This document shows, in pieces, positions 1-8,366 of a stretch of 64,000 nt of DNA; positions within the stretch are counted from its first letter, which is position 1, and every line of letters begins with the position of its first letter. The DNA is from Cesiribacter sp. SM1 (lineage in GTDB: Bacteria; Bacteroidota; Bacteroidia; Cytophagales; Cyclobacteriaceae), in NCBI RefSeq assembly GCF_020178975.1, contig NZ_JAHXBU010000092.1:434001-498000 (forward strand). Reading direction: 5' to 3'. The position numbers were made by a program, and so were the translations under genes. The notes under the pieces are model-generated. The model saw only the letters and a program-made list of their open reading frames with translations, made no database searches and was not told the origin of the DNA.

Positions 1-1025
1 CAGCCAGCGGACTTTTAGCCCTGGAAGTTTCGAGGTACAACAGGGAATACCTGCTCTACTTTAAAGCAGAGATCAGGGAAAAAAGGATTTGGGCGGGTAA
101 CCCCGAGAAATTCTTCAGCGACGATCTTAGGATTCATCCTCGTAAATCTTTTGAACAGTGGGAAGAGGTAATAAAAGGTAAGTCCCTGCCCTGGTCTGTA
201 AATGATGTAGAAATAGCACAGTTGCTGTTAAAGGACATCATTGCCATCAGGTTAAGAAATCAGGCGCTAAGGCTTGAAGAGCTAAGTGAGGAATATCAGG
301 CATCTTCAGAAGGCTACAAAATGAAAAATAAGCAACTGGAGGATTTTGCGCACATCATCACCCATAACCTTCGTTCGCCACTTAGTAACATCCAGGCCCT
401 GTATTCCATTTACAAAAGCACTCCTAATGATGCAGACATTCCCTTTTTTCTCGAGAAAATAAAAGTCGCCAGCGATAACATGATGGCGACTATTGATGAT
501 CTCTATGTCATTCTCAAAACAAGGGTTGGCTACCAGGTACGCCATGAGGTTGTGAATGTAGAGGAGCTAGTTGATAAAGAAATTCAAAACCTATCAGCTG
601 CTATTATTCAATCAGGAGCTAAGCTTACGCTGGACCTTGGCGTGAAACGACTCAGGAGTTTTAAACTGTACCTGGAGAGCATCATTCATAACCTGCTTTC
701 AAATGCATTGAAATATAGTGCCCCTGAAAGAGCACCCCATGTAAAAATCACGACCTGGCGTGACAAAGACTCCGTTTATCTTTCGGTAAGCGACAATGGT
801 ATAGGCATAGACCTGAAGAAATATGGCAGCAAGCTTTTTGGTCTTTATAAAACCTTTCATCCGAATTACAACTCCAGGGGTCTGGGACTTTATCTTACAA
901 AAATGCAGGTCGAGTCTTTGGGCGGGAGTATCACTGTAGAAAGTACAGCAGGTAGCGGTACAACCTTTACCGTTGCACTTGGCACTTCCGAAGCAACTTC
1001 TGTTTCCTCTTCAAAGAATCGCTGA
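1..1025 (+). CDS. Phytochrome-type sensor histidine kinase, C-terminal part (5' end outside window)
   Basis: The reading frame is open from base 3 to the TGA at 1023-1025, giving about 340 residues of a protein that begins upstream of the window. The first ~75 residues match the end of a phytochrome PHY domain (IWAGNPEK, then HPRKSFEQW and SLPWS, the usual PRxSF and LPW signatures). A helical linker leads to a HisKA-like H-box (HNLRSPLSN, phospho-acceptor His near visible residue 121), then the HATPase N-box (HNLLSNALKYS), G1 box (DNGIGID) and G2 box (GLGLYLTK). It should autophosphorylate in response to red/far-red light or to whatever its missing PAS-GAF part senses. The chromophore cysteine or histidine lies outside the window, so bilin binding cannot be judged. 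No response regulator follows on this side. Confidence 0.85.
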   Translation, partial: ASGLLALEVSRYNREYLLYFKAEIREKRIWAGNPEKFFSDDLRIHPRKSFEQWEEVIKGKSLPWSVNDVEIAQLLLKDIIAIRLRNQALRLEELSEEYQASSEGYKMKNKQLEDFAHIITHNLRSPLSNIQALYSIYKSTPNDADIPFFLEKIKVASDNMMATIDDLYVILKTRVGYQVRHEVVNVEELVDKEIQNLSAAIIQSGAKLTLDLGVKRLRSFKLYLESIIHNLLSNALKYSAPERAPHVKITTWRDKDSVYLSVSDNGIGIDLKKYGSKLFGLYKTFHPNYNSRGLGLYLTKMQVESLGGSITVESTAGSGTTFTVALGTSEATSVSSSKNR

Positions 1026-1041
1026 AGAGAACAAAAGGTTT

Positions 1042-1143
1042 AGGCTGTGTCTGATGAACACTCTTGGATCCAAAAATGATGAAATTTGCCCCTGGGCAAA
1101 GGTTCTTTTCTGATGCCGGAGGTTATTCGTCAGACACAGCCTG
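1042..1143. repeat. Small inverted-repeat element with central hairpin
   Basis: Bases 1042-1058 (aggctgtgtctgatgaa) and 1127-1143 are inverted copies matching at 16 of 17 positions, separated by 68 bases. In the middle lies a 7-2-7 palindrome, tttgcccctgggcaaa (1085-1100). The whole would fold as a long stem with an inner hairpin. It sits between the convergent ends of the kinase and the ABC permease genes, so it could be a small non-autonomous element (MITE-like) or an unusual bidirectional terminator. No clear target-site duplication is visible. Confidence 0.5.
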
Positions 1144-1208
1144 GGTTAAGCCAATTTGATTCAGCTCAAAGTTCCAGAATAGTTTTAATGATAGCCTGTT
1201 ATGCGCTT

Positions 1209-2591
1209 CTACTTCACCACTGTTTCTTTTAAGCTTAGGAACAGAACTCCTAACACATATACAAATATCACACTTAGCAGGACTTTCACAATTCCACTAA
1301 AGGCTGTATCCAAATCCGGACCGCTGCTAAAGCTATGCCGGGGCTCTTTTTCGTAATCGGCATGTGTGAAAGCTACCTGCTTAAAGAGATAGGGGTAATA
1401 GAACTCCCGCAGGGAATCGTGGTAATGACTGGCACTTTGCATAAAAGCCAGGTGTGCGGGCAAATCTGTACCCGCAAGAGCATTAAAAATGCCCTGTACA
1501 TTTACCGGTACCGACATTACATTGAGCCGATCGACCAGCTCATGCCTTGCCAGCAGCCCCCCCTGGTACTGCCGGGCCAGGTCTTCCACGGCTACATCGC
1601 CCAGGTGATGGAAAGCATAGTACCAGCGCCAGGCGAATCTTCCCTCTATTTCGGTGGTATCCCGCCACTGCGGATAGCGTGCATAGAAGCGCTCCATGGT
1701 TTCCTGCTTGGGCTTGTCCCAGCCTGCATGCACTTCTTCGCGCTGCTCAATTGTAAGGGCCAGTGCCTGCGGCACGGGCTGCTTTACAGCTACGTAAACA
1801 TTGAGCAGGGCCGGAATCACCACAGTGAGTAACAGCCAAAGCCCCAGCAGTGTAACGGCATTAAAAGCAGAGTTTTGCTGCATGGCTGCCACGCCAAATG
1901 CCAGCCCAAACCAGAAAAGGCAATACAGCACTACCACGCCTAACCAAAGTGCAATACGCACATCGGGCACAACCCCAGCCCACAGCATGGCGATAAGGGA
2001 AAGCAGCAGCGCCAGCCCCAGCACCAGCATAATGCGAAAAACCAGCTTTGCCGCCACAATGAGGGGCAGGCCTATGGGCTGCGACAGCAGCAGGGGGAGC
2101 GTGCCCTGCTCCTTTTCCACCGAAAGAAGGTTAAAGCTCAGGCCAATGATGAAGAGGGGAAACAGGTACACCAGCACAAAGGCCAGGTCAAAATTGCCAG
2201 AGAGAACCTTCAGGGGGTTGATGTTCTCAGTATCGTAGAGCTGCGACTGCAGGTTGAGCAGCCGCAGCCTGATGTAATAAGGATTCACATCGCGCTGCCC
2301 CAGAGAGAGTCCTGCCCAGGAGTCGGGATGGTTTACAGCAAAGGTAGAGTGGTAGTAGCCGATATCACCAGCCTCTACCTCTCCGGGATATTTTTGTTTG
2401 AGCTCATCTATGTTATGCTCAGTGAGCTGGGCCAGGTCTGCAATGTTTTCCCGCTGCCGCACTATTTCGGTATTGCCGTAGTAAATACCATAGAGCCCGG
2501 CCATCAGCGTGAGCAGGCTTAAGATCAGCAAGCCCCTGTCGGCCCTGAAGTTGAGCCATTCGTATTTTATGAGTATCCGGAATTTTTTCAT
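1209..2591 (-). CDS. ABC-2 type transporter permease, second of a pair (DUF3526-like)
   Basis: A protein of about 460 residues with one N-terminal membrane helix, a long extracytoplasmic segment, then a block of helices (FVLVYLFPLFIIGLSF, then several more) containing the EKEQGTLPLLLSQP motif that ABC-2 permeases carry after their second helix, another large soluble loop and a last C-terminal helix. Size and layout resemble the DUF3526/NosY-like permeases of Bacteroidota. I placed the start at the ATG at 2589-2591, one base after the stop of the upstream permease gene; an ATG at 2615 would add eight residues and overlap that gene. With its neighbours it should form the membrane half of an exporter; the substrate is unknown. 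DUF3526 assignment is from memory of the family, not a search. Confidence 0.82.
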   Translation of the reverse strand: MKKFRILIKYEWLNFRADRGLLILSLLTLMAGLYGIYYGNTEIVRQRENIADLAQLTEHNIDELKQKYPGEVEAGDIGYYHSTFAVNHPDSWAGLSLGQRDVNPYYIRLRLLNLQSQLYDTENINPLKVLSGNFDLAFVLVYLFPLFIIGLSFNLLSVEKEQGTLPLLLSQPIGLPLIVAAKLVFRIMLVLGLALLLSLIAMLWAGVVPDVRIALWLGVVVLYCLFWFGLAFGVAAMQQNSAFNAVTLLGLWLLLTVVIPALLNVYVAVKQPVPQALALTIEQREEVHAGWDKPKQETMERFYARYPQWRDTTEIEGRFAWRWYYAFHHLGDVAVEDLARQYQGGLLARHELVDRLNVMSVPVNVQGIFNALAGTDLPAHLAFMQSASHYHDSLREFYYPYLFKQVAFTHADYEKEPRHSFSSGPDLDTAFSGIVKVLLSVIFVYVLGVLFLSLKETVVK

Positions 2592-2592
2592 C

Positions 2593-4014
2593 TTATACAA
2601 TCTTGGTGTTATCAATCAGCCGCATGCCTCCAATGCAGATGCCTATACCCCACAGCAGGAGTCCCAGGAAAGAGATCATATGGTTGGCCAGTGCCCAGCT
2701 GGCGTGGGGCGTATCGTATTCAAAGGGCTCAAAAGCACCCCAGGTAGCACTACTCAGCCTTGTTTCCTTGTCGCCATACCTAAGCTGGGTTGCCTGAATA
2801 TGGTTGAGTTCCTGGGCCAGGTGGTAGCGATAGGTTTCGGCCTTTTGCTGAAAATCAACATAGTGGCCAAAGTCTGAGCCGGCCATGCCCATAGACAGGT
2901 GGCGCACCGCCAGGTAAGGATTGAGCAAAGCAGCCCATTCCGAAATGCGGTTTTGTTTCTGGAAAATGCCCATCAGCCTGTTGAAATGCTTCTGGTAAAC
3001 CTTGCTGCTCTGCTCCTCGCCTACGGCCATCCAGATGCCATCGAAATTCACTGGCAGCTGGTCGAGCGAGCTGGCGCCGTACTTTTTCAACAGCTCCTGC
3101 TTTAATGCTTCCGCCCGCTCGTCCTGCGAGTTATGCCCATCGATGCCTTTTACCACTTCTGCGTGCACATCAGCATCCAGTTGTGCACGGGTGGGTGTGG
3201 TATATAAGTTGGCACCCAGGTTGGCCGAAGCCTTTGGGATGAGAATGCAGAAAAGGATCCAGATGCCCAGCAAGCTCACCAAAGCCGTGCTGGAGCGCTG
3301 GTGCAGGGCCGATACCACTACCGACAGCACCACAAAAACAAAAAAGTACAACCCATAAAACAGGATAAACAGCAGGAGCCGGAGCAGCAGATCACCATCC
3401 AGGGCAAAGGCACCCCTGCCGAAAATCAGCAAGCTGGCCAGTGCCAGCGCAGGTGCTACCACCAGGGCTACCACCTTACTATATCCACTTACTTTGGCCC
3501 AGGCCAGCTGCCGCAGGGAAACACCCTGGCTCAGCAGCAGTTTGAGGGTGCCATTCTCCTTTTCCTGTGTAAACGCCCCGAAGCAGAGGAAAATGATGAG
3601 CAGGGGCAGCAGCATCTGCAGCACAAAGGCTACCGTCATCTCCCCAAAGCGGATGAGCGAGGTGGATTGCTGCGCCTGGCTGAAGTTGGCGCTGTTCTGG
3701 CGGTGTGCTTCCATATATACCGAAGCGCCGGTGTAGGAATCTAGCCCGAAATCCAGAAAGCTCAGACTTGATTTCGGGCGGAAGGCGTAGGATCCGTAGT
3801 GTGCCATGCGGTGCGGGTGGCGGTCTGCAGAATTGGCAAACTGCTCGTTTACAGTGTGCTGGGCTACTTCTCGCTCCTCCTGCAGGTTCTGATAACTATG
3901 CAGGCCTACAATAGTGGCAGACAGCAGCAACAGCAGCACAATCAGGCTCAGGCTTACAAAGCGCCTGTCGCGCAGGGTACTGATGAATTCTTTTTTGGCA
4001 ATGGTTCTGATCAT
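2593..4014 (-). CDS. ABC-2 type transporter permease, first of a pair (DUF3526-like)
   Basis: 473 residues. An N-terminal helix (FVSLSLIVLLLLLSATIV) follows a basic cytoplasmic start (MIRTIAKKEFISTLRDRR), then a soluble loop, four or more helices including LQMLLPLLIIFLCFGAF and the ABC-2 motif QEKENGTLKLLLSQG, a second soluble segment of ~150 residues, and a final helix (MISFLGLLLWGIGICIGGM). It is a diverged paralogue of the next gene, with the same order of parts. Its ATG lies two bases after the stop of the ATPase gene, so the three genes are one operon. Such pairs often neighbour TonB-dependent receptor genes in Bacteroidota, which fits the receptor relic just upstream. Confidence 0.85.
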   Translation of the reverse strand: MIRTIAKKEFISTLRDRRFVSLSLIVLLLLLSATIVGLHSYQNLQEEREVAQHTVNEQFANSADRHPHRMAHYGSYAFRPKSSLSFLDFGLDSYTGASVYMEAHRQNSANFSQAQQSTSLIRFGEMTVAFVLQMLLPLLIIFLCFGAFTQEKENGTLKLLLSQGVSLRQLAWAKVSGYSKVVALVVAPALALASLLIFGRGAFALDGDLLLRLLLFILFYGLYFFVFVVLSVVVSALHQRSSTALVSLLGIWILFCILIPKASANLGANLYTTPTRAQLDADVHAEVVKGIDGHNSQDERAEALKQELLKKYGASSLDQLPVNFDGIWMAVGEEQSSKVYQKHFNRLMGIFQKQNRISEWAALLNPYLAVRHLSMGMAGSDFGHYVDFQQKAETYRYHLAQELNHIQATQLRYGDKETRLSSATWGAFEPFEYDTPHASWALANHMISFLGLLLWGIGICIGGMRLIDNTKIV

Positions 4015-4016
4015 CC

Positions 4017-4727
4017 TTACACGTGCATATAATTGAGGTATAGTTTTTCCAGCTCGTTGGCATTGAGCTCGGCAGCCGACAGCACATCTACCAGCTCTCC
4101 TTCGCGCATGATGCCCACGCGCGTGCCTACTTCTTTGGAGCGGAAGATATCGTGTGTGGCCATAAAGATGGCTGTACCGCTGGCGCTGAGCCCCAGCAGC
4201 AGCTCCGAAAATTCATTGCTGGCTTTAGGGTCGAGGCCAGAAGTGGGCTCGTCGAGCAACAGTACCTGGGCATGTTTGGCCACCGCAATGGCAACACCTA
4301 CCTTCTGGCGCATGCCTTTGGAATAGCCCCCTACCCTGCGGCTGGCTGCCTCTGCCGGAAGTCCTGCCTGCAGCAGGTAGCGCATCAGCTCATCTTTACT
4401 ATATTCAAAACCTGCAAGGCTGCTGAACAGGGAAAGGTTCTCCAGGCCCGTGAGGTTGGGGTACAGCATCACATTTTCGGGTATGTAGGCCAGGTATTCC
4501 TTTACCTTTGTAAGGTTGCTGGCAACCTCCAGCCCTTTAATATAGGCAGCCCCGGAAGTAGGCTTCAGAAAGCCCAGGAACAGGTTGATGGTAGTGGATT
4601 TGCCGGCACCGTTTTGCCCGAGCAGACAAAATATTTCACCCGGCCTGATCTGCAGGTTCAGGTCTTTGAGTGCCAGTTTATCCTGGTACTGTTTGCAGAG
4701 CCGCTTTGCTTCTAATATGTATTGCAT
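4017..4727 (-). CDS. ABC transporter ATP-binding protein
   Basis: 236 residues, a single nucleotide-binding domain of ordinary length. Walker A is GQNGAGKS (residues 37-44), the signature is SKGMRQK (135-141, in place of LSGGQ, as in CcmA/NatA-type subunits), Walker B is VLLLDEPTSGLD (about 155-166), and the switch histidine is in MATHD. The Q-loop position has E (YIPEN), common in this subfamily. It energises the two ABC-2 permeases encoded immediately downstream; this family usually exports or extracts hydrophobic molecules or assembles membrane complexes. First gene of the three-gene unit; the receptor relic lies upstream on the same strand. Confidence 0.92.
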   Translation of the reverse strand: MQYILEAKRLCKQYQDKLALKDLNLQIRPGEIFCLLGQNGAGKSTTINLFLGFLKPTSGAAYIKGLEVASNLTKVKEYLAYIPENVMLYPNLTGLENLSLFSSLAGFEYSKDELMRYLLQAGLPAEAASRRVGGYSKGMRQKVGVAIAVAKHAQVLLLDEPTSGLDPKASNEFSELLLGLSASGTAIFMATHDIFRSKEVGTRVGIMREGELVDVLSAAELNANELEKLYLNYMHV

Positions 4728-4794
4728 GGGTTAATGATTATGTTATATCTGTTTTCTGTGAGTAGTTTAAAGGGAGAGGATGCTGCTTTTGCCT

Positions 4795-5098
4795 TTAGAA
4801 GGTATAGCCGATGGTGGCCATGTTGTTTCGCGGGGCACCAGGGCTGGCCCGGAAATATTCCTAACCACCCACCAAGTACTGCTTATCGAAGATGTTGTTC
4901 AGGTTAAAGCTGGCTTTAAAGCGGATCAGCTGGTAAAACAGTGCTGCATTGGCCACTAATAACCGGCAGGAGTATGGATTGGCTAGTGCCAGGCAGAATG
5001 GTATTGCCGGCAAATGAAAATGCCCGAACCTGGGCTTGTGCAGTATTTATTGTACCCAGGACTGGAGAAACAAACAGGTACAAGAAAGTTAATTTCAT
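4795..5098 (-). pseudogene. Relic of a TonB-dependent siderophore receptor, internally deleted
   Basis: Reading the minus strand, an ATG at 5098 opens a signal-peptide-like start (MKLTFLYLFV, then a small-residue stretch ending AQAQ) that runs to a stop at 4916. In another frame, the stretch from about 4950 down to the stop at 4795-4797 encodes the last barrel strands of a FhuA-like receptor: ANAALFYQLIRFKASFNLNN, then IFDKQYLVGG, a TAG at 4861-4863, then SPGAPRNNMATIGYTF with terminal phenylalanine. The gene thus kept its beginning and end but lost several hundred codons between them, and then gained a frameshift and a nonsense codon. It lies upstream of, and in the same direction as, the ABC exporter operon. 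Family identification rests on the C-terminal residues. Confidence 0.72.
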
Positions 5099-5388
5099 GA
5101 TACGATGGTTTTTAGAGCACTAATAAATCCGGCTTTGTGCCTGGAAGCATTATACCTGGAAAGAAGCAGCGCCTGAAAAATGCCAGGCACATGGCTCCTA
5201 TGCACATGGCGGTCAATAGCAAATCAGGGAAGCATGGCTACTACCATACAGCTGTTTTAAACACCTGCCACTGATGCAGGCTGCTAGTGATGTAGCTGCA
5301 ATACCGAGAAGGCATAAGCTGGCAGTTGCACCTATAAGTGCAGCCGGTTAATGAAAGCTGTTAATGGACATGAGGTAGCTTAAGAAGA
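5099..5388. other. 290-base stretch with no recognisable gene
   Basis: No start-to-stop frame here is convincing. On the minus strand there are two short hydrophobic reading frames in different phases (one containing LIGATASLCLLGIAATSLAA, the other ending LPGTKPDLLVL near 5110) that could be the remains of a small membrane-protein gene lost together with the adjacent receptor gene, but I cannot assign them. Confidence 0.3.
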
Positions 5389-5751
5389 TTAAGCCTGGGG
5401 AGGACCTTTGTTGGTCCAGGAAAAGAAGGAAAGTTCGGAGACGCCGGATTTGTATGGTGGTATCTCTTTAACAATAACTGAATTAACAGCAACATCTAAT
5501 GCCTGCTCATTCAATGGAGGCACTGTATTCTGCTTATTCAGTAGAAAATCACAGATATCACACTTTACCAGAAACTTTTGTAGCGTACCCTTGCTGGCTA
5601 CCTGCTTATCCTTAAGTGTAACAGAACTATACTGTAAGGTTTCCGAGTGCCTGTGCACGAGTGGCACCATAAGCATCACTAAAAAAATGCATAACAGGAG
5701 TACCCCAGAAACCTTATTCAGGCTTCTCATACAGGTTATGATGTTAGGCAT
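5389..5751 (-). CDS. Small membrane-anchored protein with H-x-H and CxxC motifs, function unknown
   Basis: About 120 residues from the ATG at 5749-5751; an ATG at 5730 is an equally reasonable start, and a longer frame reaches 5823. After a short basic segment comes a hydrophobic helix (VSGVLLLCIFLVMLMVPLV), then HRHSE, and about 40 residues later CDICDF. A hydrophobic anchor followed by HxH and CxxC recalls small metal-associated proteins seen near TonB receptors in Bacteroidota, but this is a resemblance of pattern only. The rest is polar with no recognised domain. A weak promoter-like CATCTTTG lies just upstream of the 5751 start. Its neighbour is the receptor relic, so it may be a leftover of a metal or siderophore uptake locus. 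Confidence 0.55.
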   Translation of the reverse strand: MPNIITCMRSLNKVSGVLLLCIFLVMLMVPLVHRHSETLQYSSVTLKDKQVASKGTLQKFLVKCDICDFLLNKQNTVPPLNEQALDVAVNSVIVKEIPPYKSGVSELSFFSWTNKGPPQA

Positions 5752-5894
5752 CCTCTTGCTCATGCAACAAAGATGCAAATAAAGTCTGATACAAAAAAAG
5801 AAGAAGTGAATTTTTGGGATCAATCTGAAAAGTTAGGGATCAAGTTGAAGAATGAATGATCCCAGACTGAATAAAATATCTACCGGTATAAAAG

Positions 5895-5931
5895 CAAAAA
5901 CCGCCTTAGAACATATCTAAAGGCGGTTTTC
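5895..5931 (-). terminator. Rho-independent terminator of tRNA-Thr
   Basis: On the minus strand AAAACCGCCTT pairs with AAGGCGGTTTT around a loop of about 11 bases, followed by Ts. It begins a few bases after the 3' end of the tRNA. Confidence 0.8.
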
Positions 5932-5936
5932 TAATG

Positions 5937-6009
<73 letters not shown>

Positions 6010-6031
6010 TTCTTTTACTCTTTCACCAGCT

Positions 6032-6090
6032 ACAGTCAGTTGCTCTATCTGAGCGCCGAACCGCAGCTAAGCTATGGAGGCTTCTTTACT
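6032..6090 (-). pseudogene. Degenerate partial copies of the tRNA-Thr gene
   Basis: Two fragments resembling the neighbouring tRNA-Thr lie just upstream of it in the transcript. 6065-6090 repeats the acceptor/D-arm 5' part and its flank (compare 5993-6019, about one mismatch and one missing base). 6033-6053 repeats the D-arm to anticodon part (compare 5978-6000) with a three-base gap. They are separated by unrelated sequence, and no complete cloverleaf can form. They look like leftovers of a tandem duplication that decayed. Confidence 0.6.
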
Positions 6091-6129
6091 TTATTCGATC
6101 TGCTGTTTGGCGTATCGTTTAAAGTGATG

Positions 6130-6160
6130 CAAAGGTATATGTTTAGGACTTACCTGTCAA
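6130..6160 (-). promoter_or_regulatory. Promoter of tRNA-Thr
   Basis: On the minus strand TACCTTTG (6130-6137) matches the Bacteroidota -7 consensus TAnnTTTG, with TTG (6158-6160) 20 bases upstream as the -33 element. Transcription would start near 6123, so the primary transcript includes the degenerate copies before the tRNA. Confidence 0.6.
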
Positions 6161-6177
6161 TACCTCTGCACAAAAAT

Positions 6178-8328
6178 TTATCCTTCATTGGCAATAACTA
6201 TTCGCAACTGTTCGCGAAGCTTGTCCAGCTCCTGGCGGGCATCTTCAATTTTTGAAGTAAACTCGTCTTTGAGCTTATCTGCATTTTTAGAGGATGCAAA
6301 AAACTCGATGTTATTCTGCCACAGGGAGATATCATTCTCTATCTTGCTCATCTGACGGCGAATATTATTCTCCTTCTGACGTAATTTTCTGTCAGAATCA
6401 GGCGTGCTCTTGATACGGCTAAGCTGAGATTGCAGGCGTAATTTTTCTCTGTCTTCCGGAGAAACATCTTTCAGACTCTGAATAAATTTTTCAGTTGCAG
6501 CAGAATACGCCTCCCGCACTTTGCCTATGGCATTGCGTGGTACAAAGCCTATATTCTCATACTCTTCTTCAAGGGTAAGGAACTGCTCGATGTCCTGTGC
6601 ATTGGCGGCAGCCATTTTCTCAATCTGCCCGATGATTTCCATCTTCCGGTTCAGGTTTGCGTCCTGCTCTGCATTGGCAGACTTACCCTGCGAACGCTTA
6701 CGTTCAAAGAATGCATCAGCAGCAGCCTTGAAGCGTTTGTACACCTCATCGCGCTGCTTTTCAGGTACAGGGCCTATCTCCTTCCAGCGGCGTTGTAACT
6801 CCTTGAACCGATCAGCAGTTTCGCCCCAGTTTTCATTATCTTTCAGGCTCTCGGCTTCTGCTACCAGTTCTTCTTTTTGCTGCAGATTTTCTTCGCGCTT
6901 GCGCTCCAGCTCTTTAAAGAAGCGGTTCTTATTATTAAAGAAGCCTTTGAATGCTGCCCAGAAATATTTATTAACCTCTTTGGCCACCTGCCTGGGCAGT
7001 CCGCCTATCTGCTCCCACTCTTTCTGCAGGGCCAGCAGCTCCTTGGTCTTATCGTTCCAGGCTGTGATCCGATCAGAATCAAATTCTAGGAACTCCTGTA
7101 CCTTATCGCCAAGCTCGCGTTTCTTCAGCAGGTTTGCCTCAAGTTCCTCATTGAGCACCTTCAGGTGATCACGGCGCTTGTCGTAAACCTTATCAGAAAT
7201 ATCTTTGAAGCGGTTCCAGAGCGGCTCCTGCTCTTCGCGAGGTACCGGACCAATATGCCTGAACTCCTCGTGCAGCTCGCGCAGCTCACGGGTAGCCTGC
7301 TTCAGGTTATCGTACTCCAGCAACTTTTCTGCACGTTGTACAATATCCTGCTTGGCCTCCAGGTTCTTGCGACGGTCCAGCTCCTTTAGCTCATACAGAA
7401 TGCTCCGGTTATTGTAGAAGCGGTCCAGCAGGGCATTATAGTTTGCCCACAGGTTGCTGTTATACTGCGGAGGTACAGGACCTATTTTTTTCCAGTCTTC
7501 CTGGATCTTTTTAAGCTCACGAAGGCTGGTGTTGTTTTCTTCAGAATCTACAAATTCGCGCAAACGGGCCAGTACCTCATTCTTTTGCCTGAGGTTATCT
7601 TCCCTGATGCGCTGCATATCGGAGAAATGACGGTGCTTCTGTTCGCGTATTCTGCGGTACACCTCCTCGAAACGACGGTCCAGCTCATCGCCATGATAGT
7701 CAAAGTCCTCTTCCTCGCCACCTTCAGCCTTAAAGCGGTCAAGCGCTGTTTGGCGCTCATGATGGGTTATTTCATCAAAATAGTGTTTGATGTCATGAAC
7801 CAGGCGGTCGGCCCTGCGAATATCGGTAAGAGAGATCAGCTCTTCGGCCTGGCGCACCAACTGTGATTTAGAGAGGTTACTGTAGTCTGGGGTAACCTCC
7901 TCTTCCTCCTCCTGGGTGTCTTCATCCACAGTACTCTCGTCGTCCACATGGTGGTGCACTACTTCTCCTGTGGTAATATCTTTAGGATCATCCAGATCCG
8001 GCACATCATCAGAACTAAGAGTATGATCTACAAAGGGTGTTACTGGTATATCTGCAGCTGTTTGTGCAGGAGCTGCAGCAGCTACCTGGGCTTCATCAGG
8101 ATTTTCGGCCATGTCTTTTGTATCAGCAGGCGGAGATTCCACTGTATCGGGATCATAACCCTTGCTTTCTTCCTCATTGCGAACCGTAACATCAGGAGAC
8201 TCTCCTCCCTCACTGGCGTTTGTTTCTGATGTTGGCGCGGTTCCTGATGCGTTTCTGCCTGGTTCCTGCGATTCTTGGCGTTCGCCGGCATTATTTTCCG
8301 GCGCGTTTTTTTCCTTATCCGTAGTCAT
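6178..8328 (-). CDS. DUF349 repeat protein
   Basis: About 716 residues. The N-terminal ~140 residues are acidic, low-complexity and probably disordered. The rest is a highly charged helical array with five DUF349 repeats, each marked by W/Y-xx-IGxVP or IGGLP followed by a helix: WKKIGPVP, FRHIGPVP, WEQIGGLP, WKEIGPVP and YENIGFVP. A final coiled coil (about 650-716) ends LRIVIANEG. There is no signal peptide or membrane helix, so it is cytoplasmic. DUF349 proteins are common in Bacteroidota and Actinobacteria; their role is not established as far as I know. I chose the ATG at 8326-8328; a TTG two codons earlier is less likely. It ends 41 bases from the tRNA-Thr promoter. Confidence 0.9.
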   Translation of the reverse strand: MTTDKEKNAPENNAGERQESQEPGRNASGTAPTSETNASEGGESPDVTVRNEEESKGYDPDTVESPPADTKDMAENPDEAQVAAAAPAQTAADIPVTPFVDHTLSSDDVPDLDDPKDITTGEVVHHHVDDESTVDEDTQEEEEEVTPDYSNLSKSQLVRQAEELISLTDIRRADRLVHDIKHYFDEITHHERQTALDRFKAEGGEEEDFDYHGDELDRRFEEVYRRIREQKHRHFSDMQRIREDNLRQKNEVLARLREFVDSEENNTSLRELKKIQEDWKKIGPVPPQYNSNLWANYNALLDRFYNNRSILYELKELDRRKNLEAKQDIVQRAEKLLEYDNLKQATRELRELHEEFRHIGPVPREEQEPLWNRFKDISDKVYDKRRDHLKVLNEELEANLLKKRELGDKVQEFLEFDSDRITAWNDKTKELLALQKEWEQIGGLPRQVAKEVNKYFWAAFKGFFNNKNRFFKELERKREENLQQKEELVAEAESLKDNENWGETADRFKELQRRWKEIGPVPEKQRDEVYKRFKAAADAFFERKRSQGKSANAEQDANLNRKMEIIGQIEKMAAANAQDIEQFLTLEEEYENIGFVPRNAIGKVREAYSAATEKFIQSLKDVSPEDREKLRLQSQLSRIKSTPDSDRKLRQKENNIRRQMSKIENDISLWQNNIEFFASSKNADKLKDEFTSKIEDARQELDKLREQLRIVIANEG

Positions 8329-8366
8329 ATACAAAAATGGTCAGTTAGCTTAAAAAAGCCTTGCGT

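Noticed and set aside
1335..1832. 165-codon + strand frame opposite the ABC permease
   Set aside because: It is the complement of a well-supported membrane protein gene and has no domain.
8329..8334. TTG start two codons upstream for the DUF349 protein
   Set aside because: An ATG at 8328 is available, so the TTG is unnecessary.
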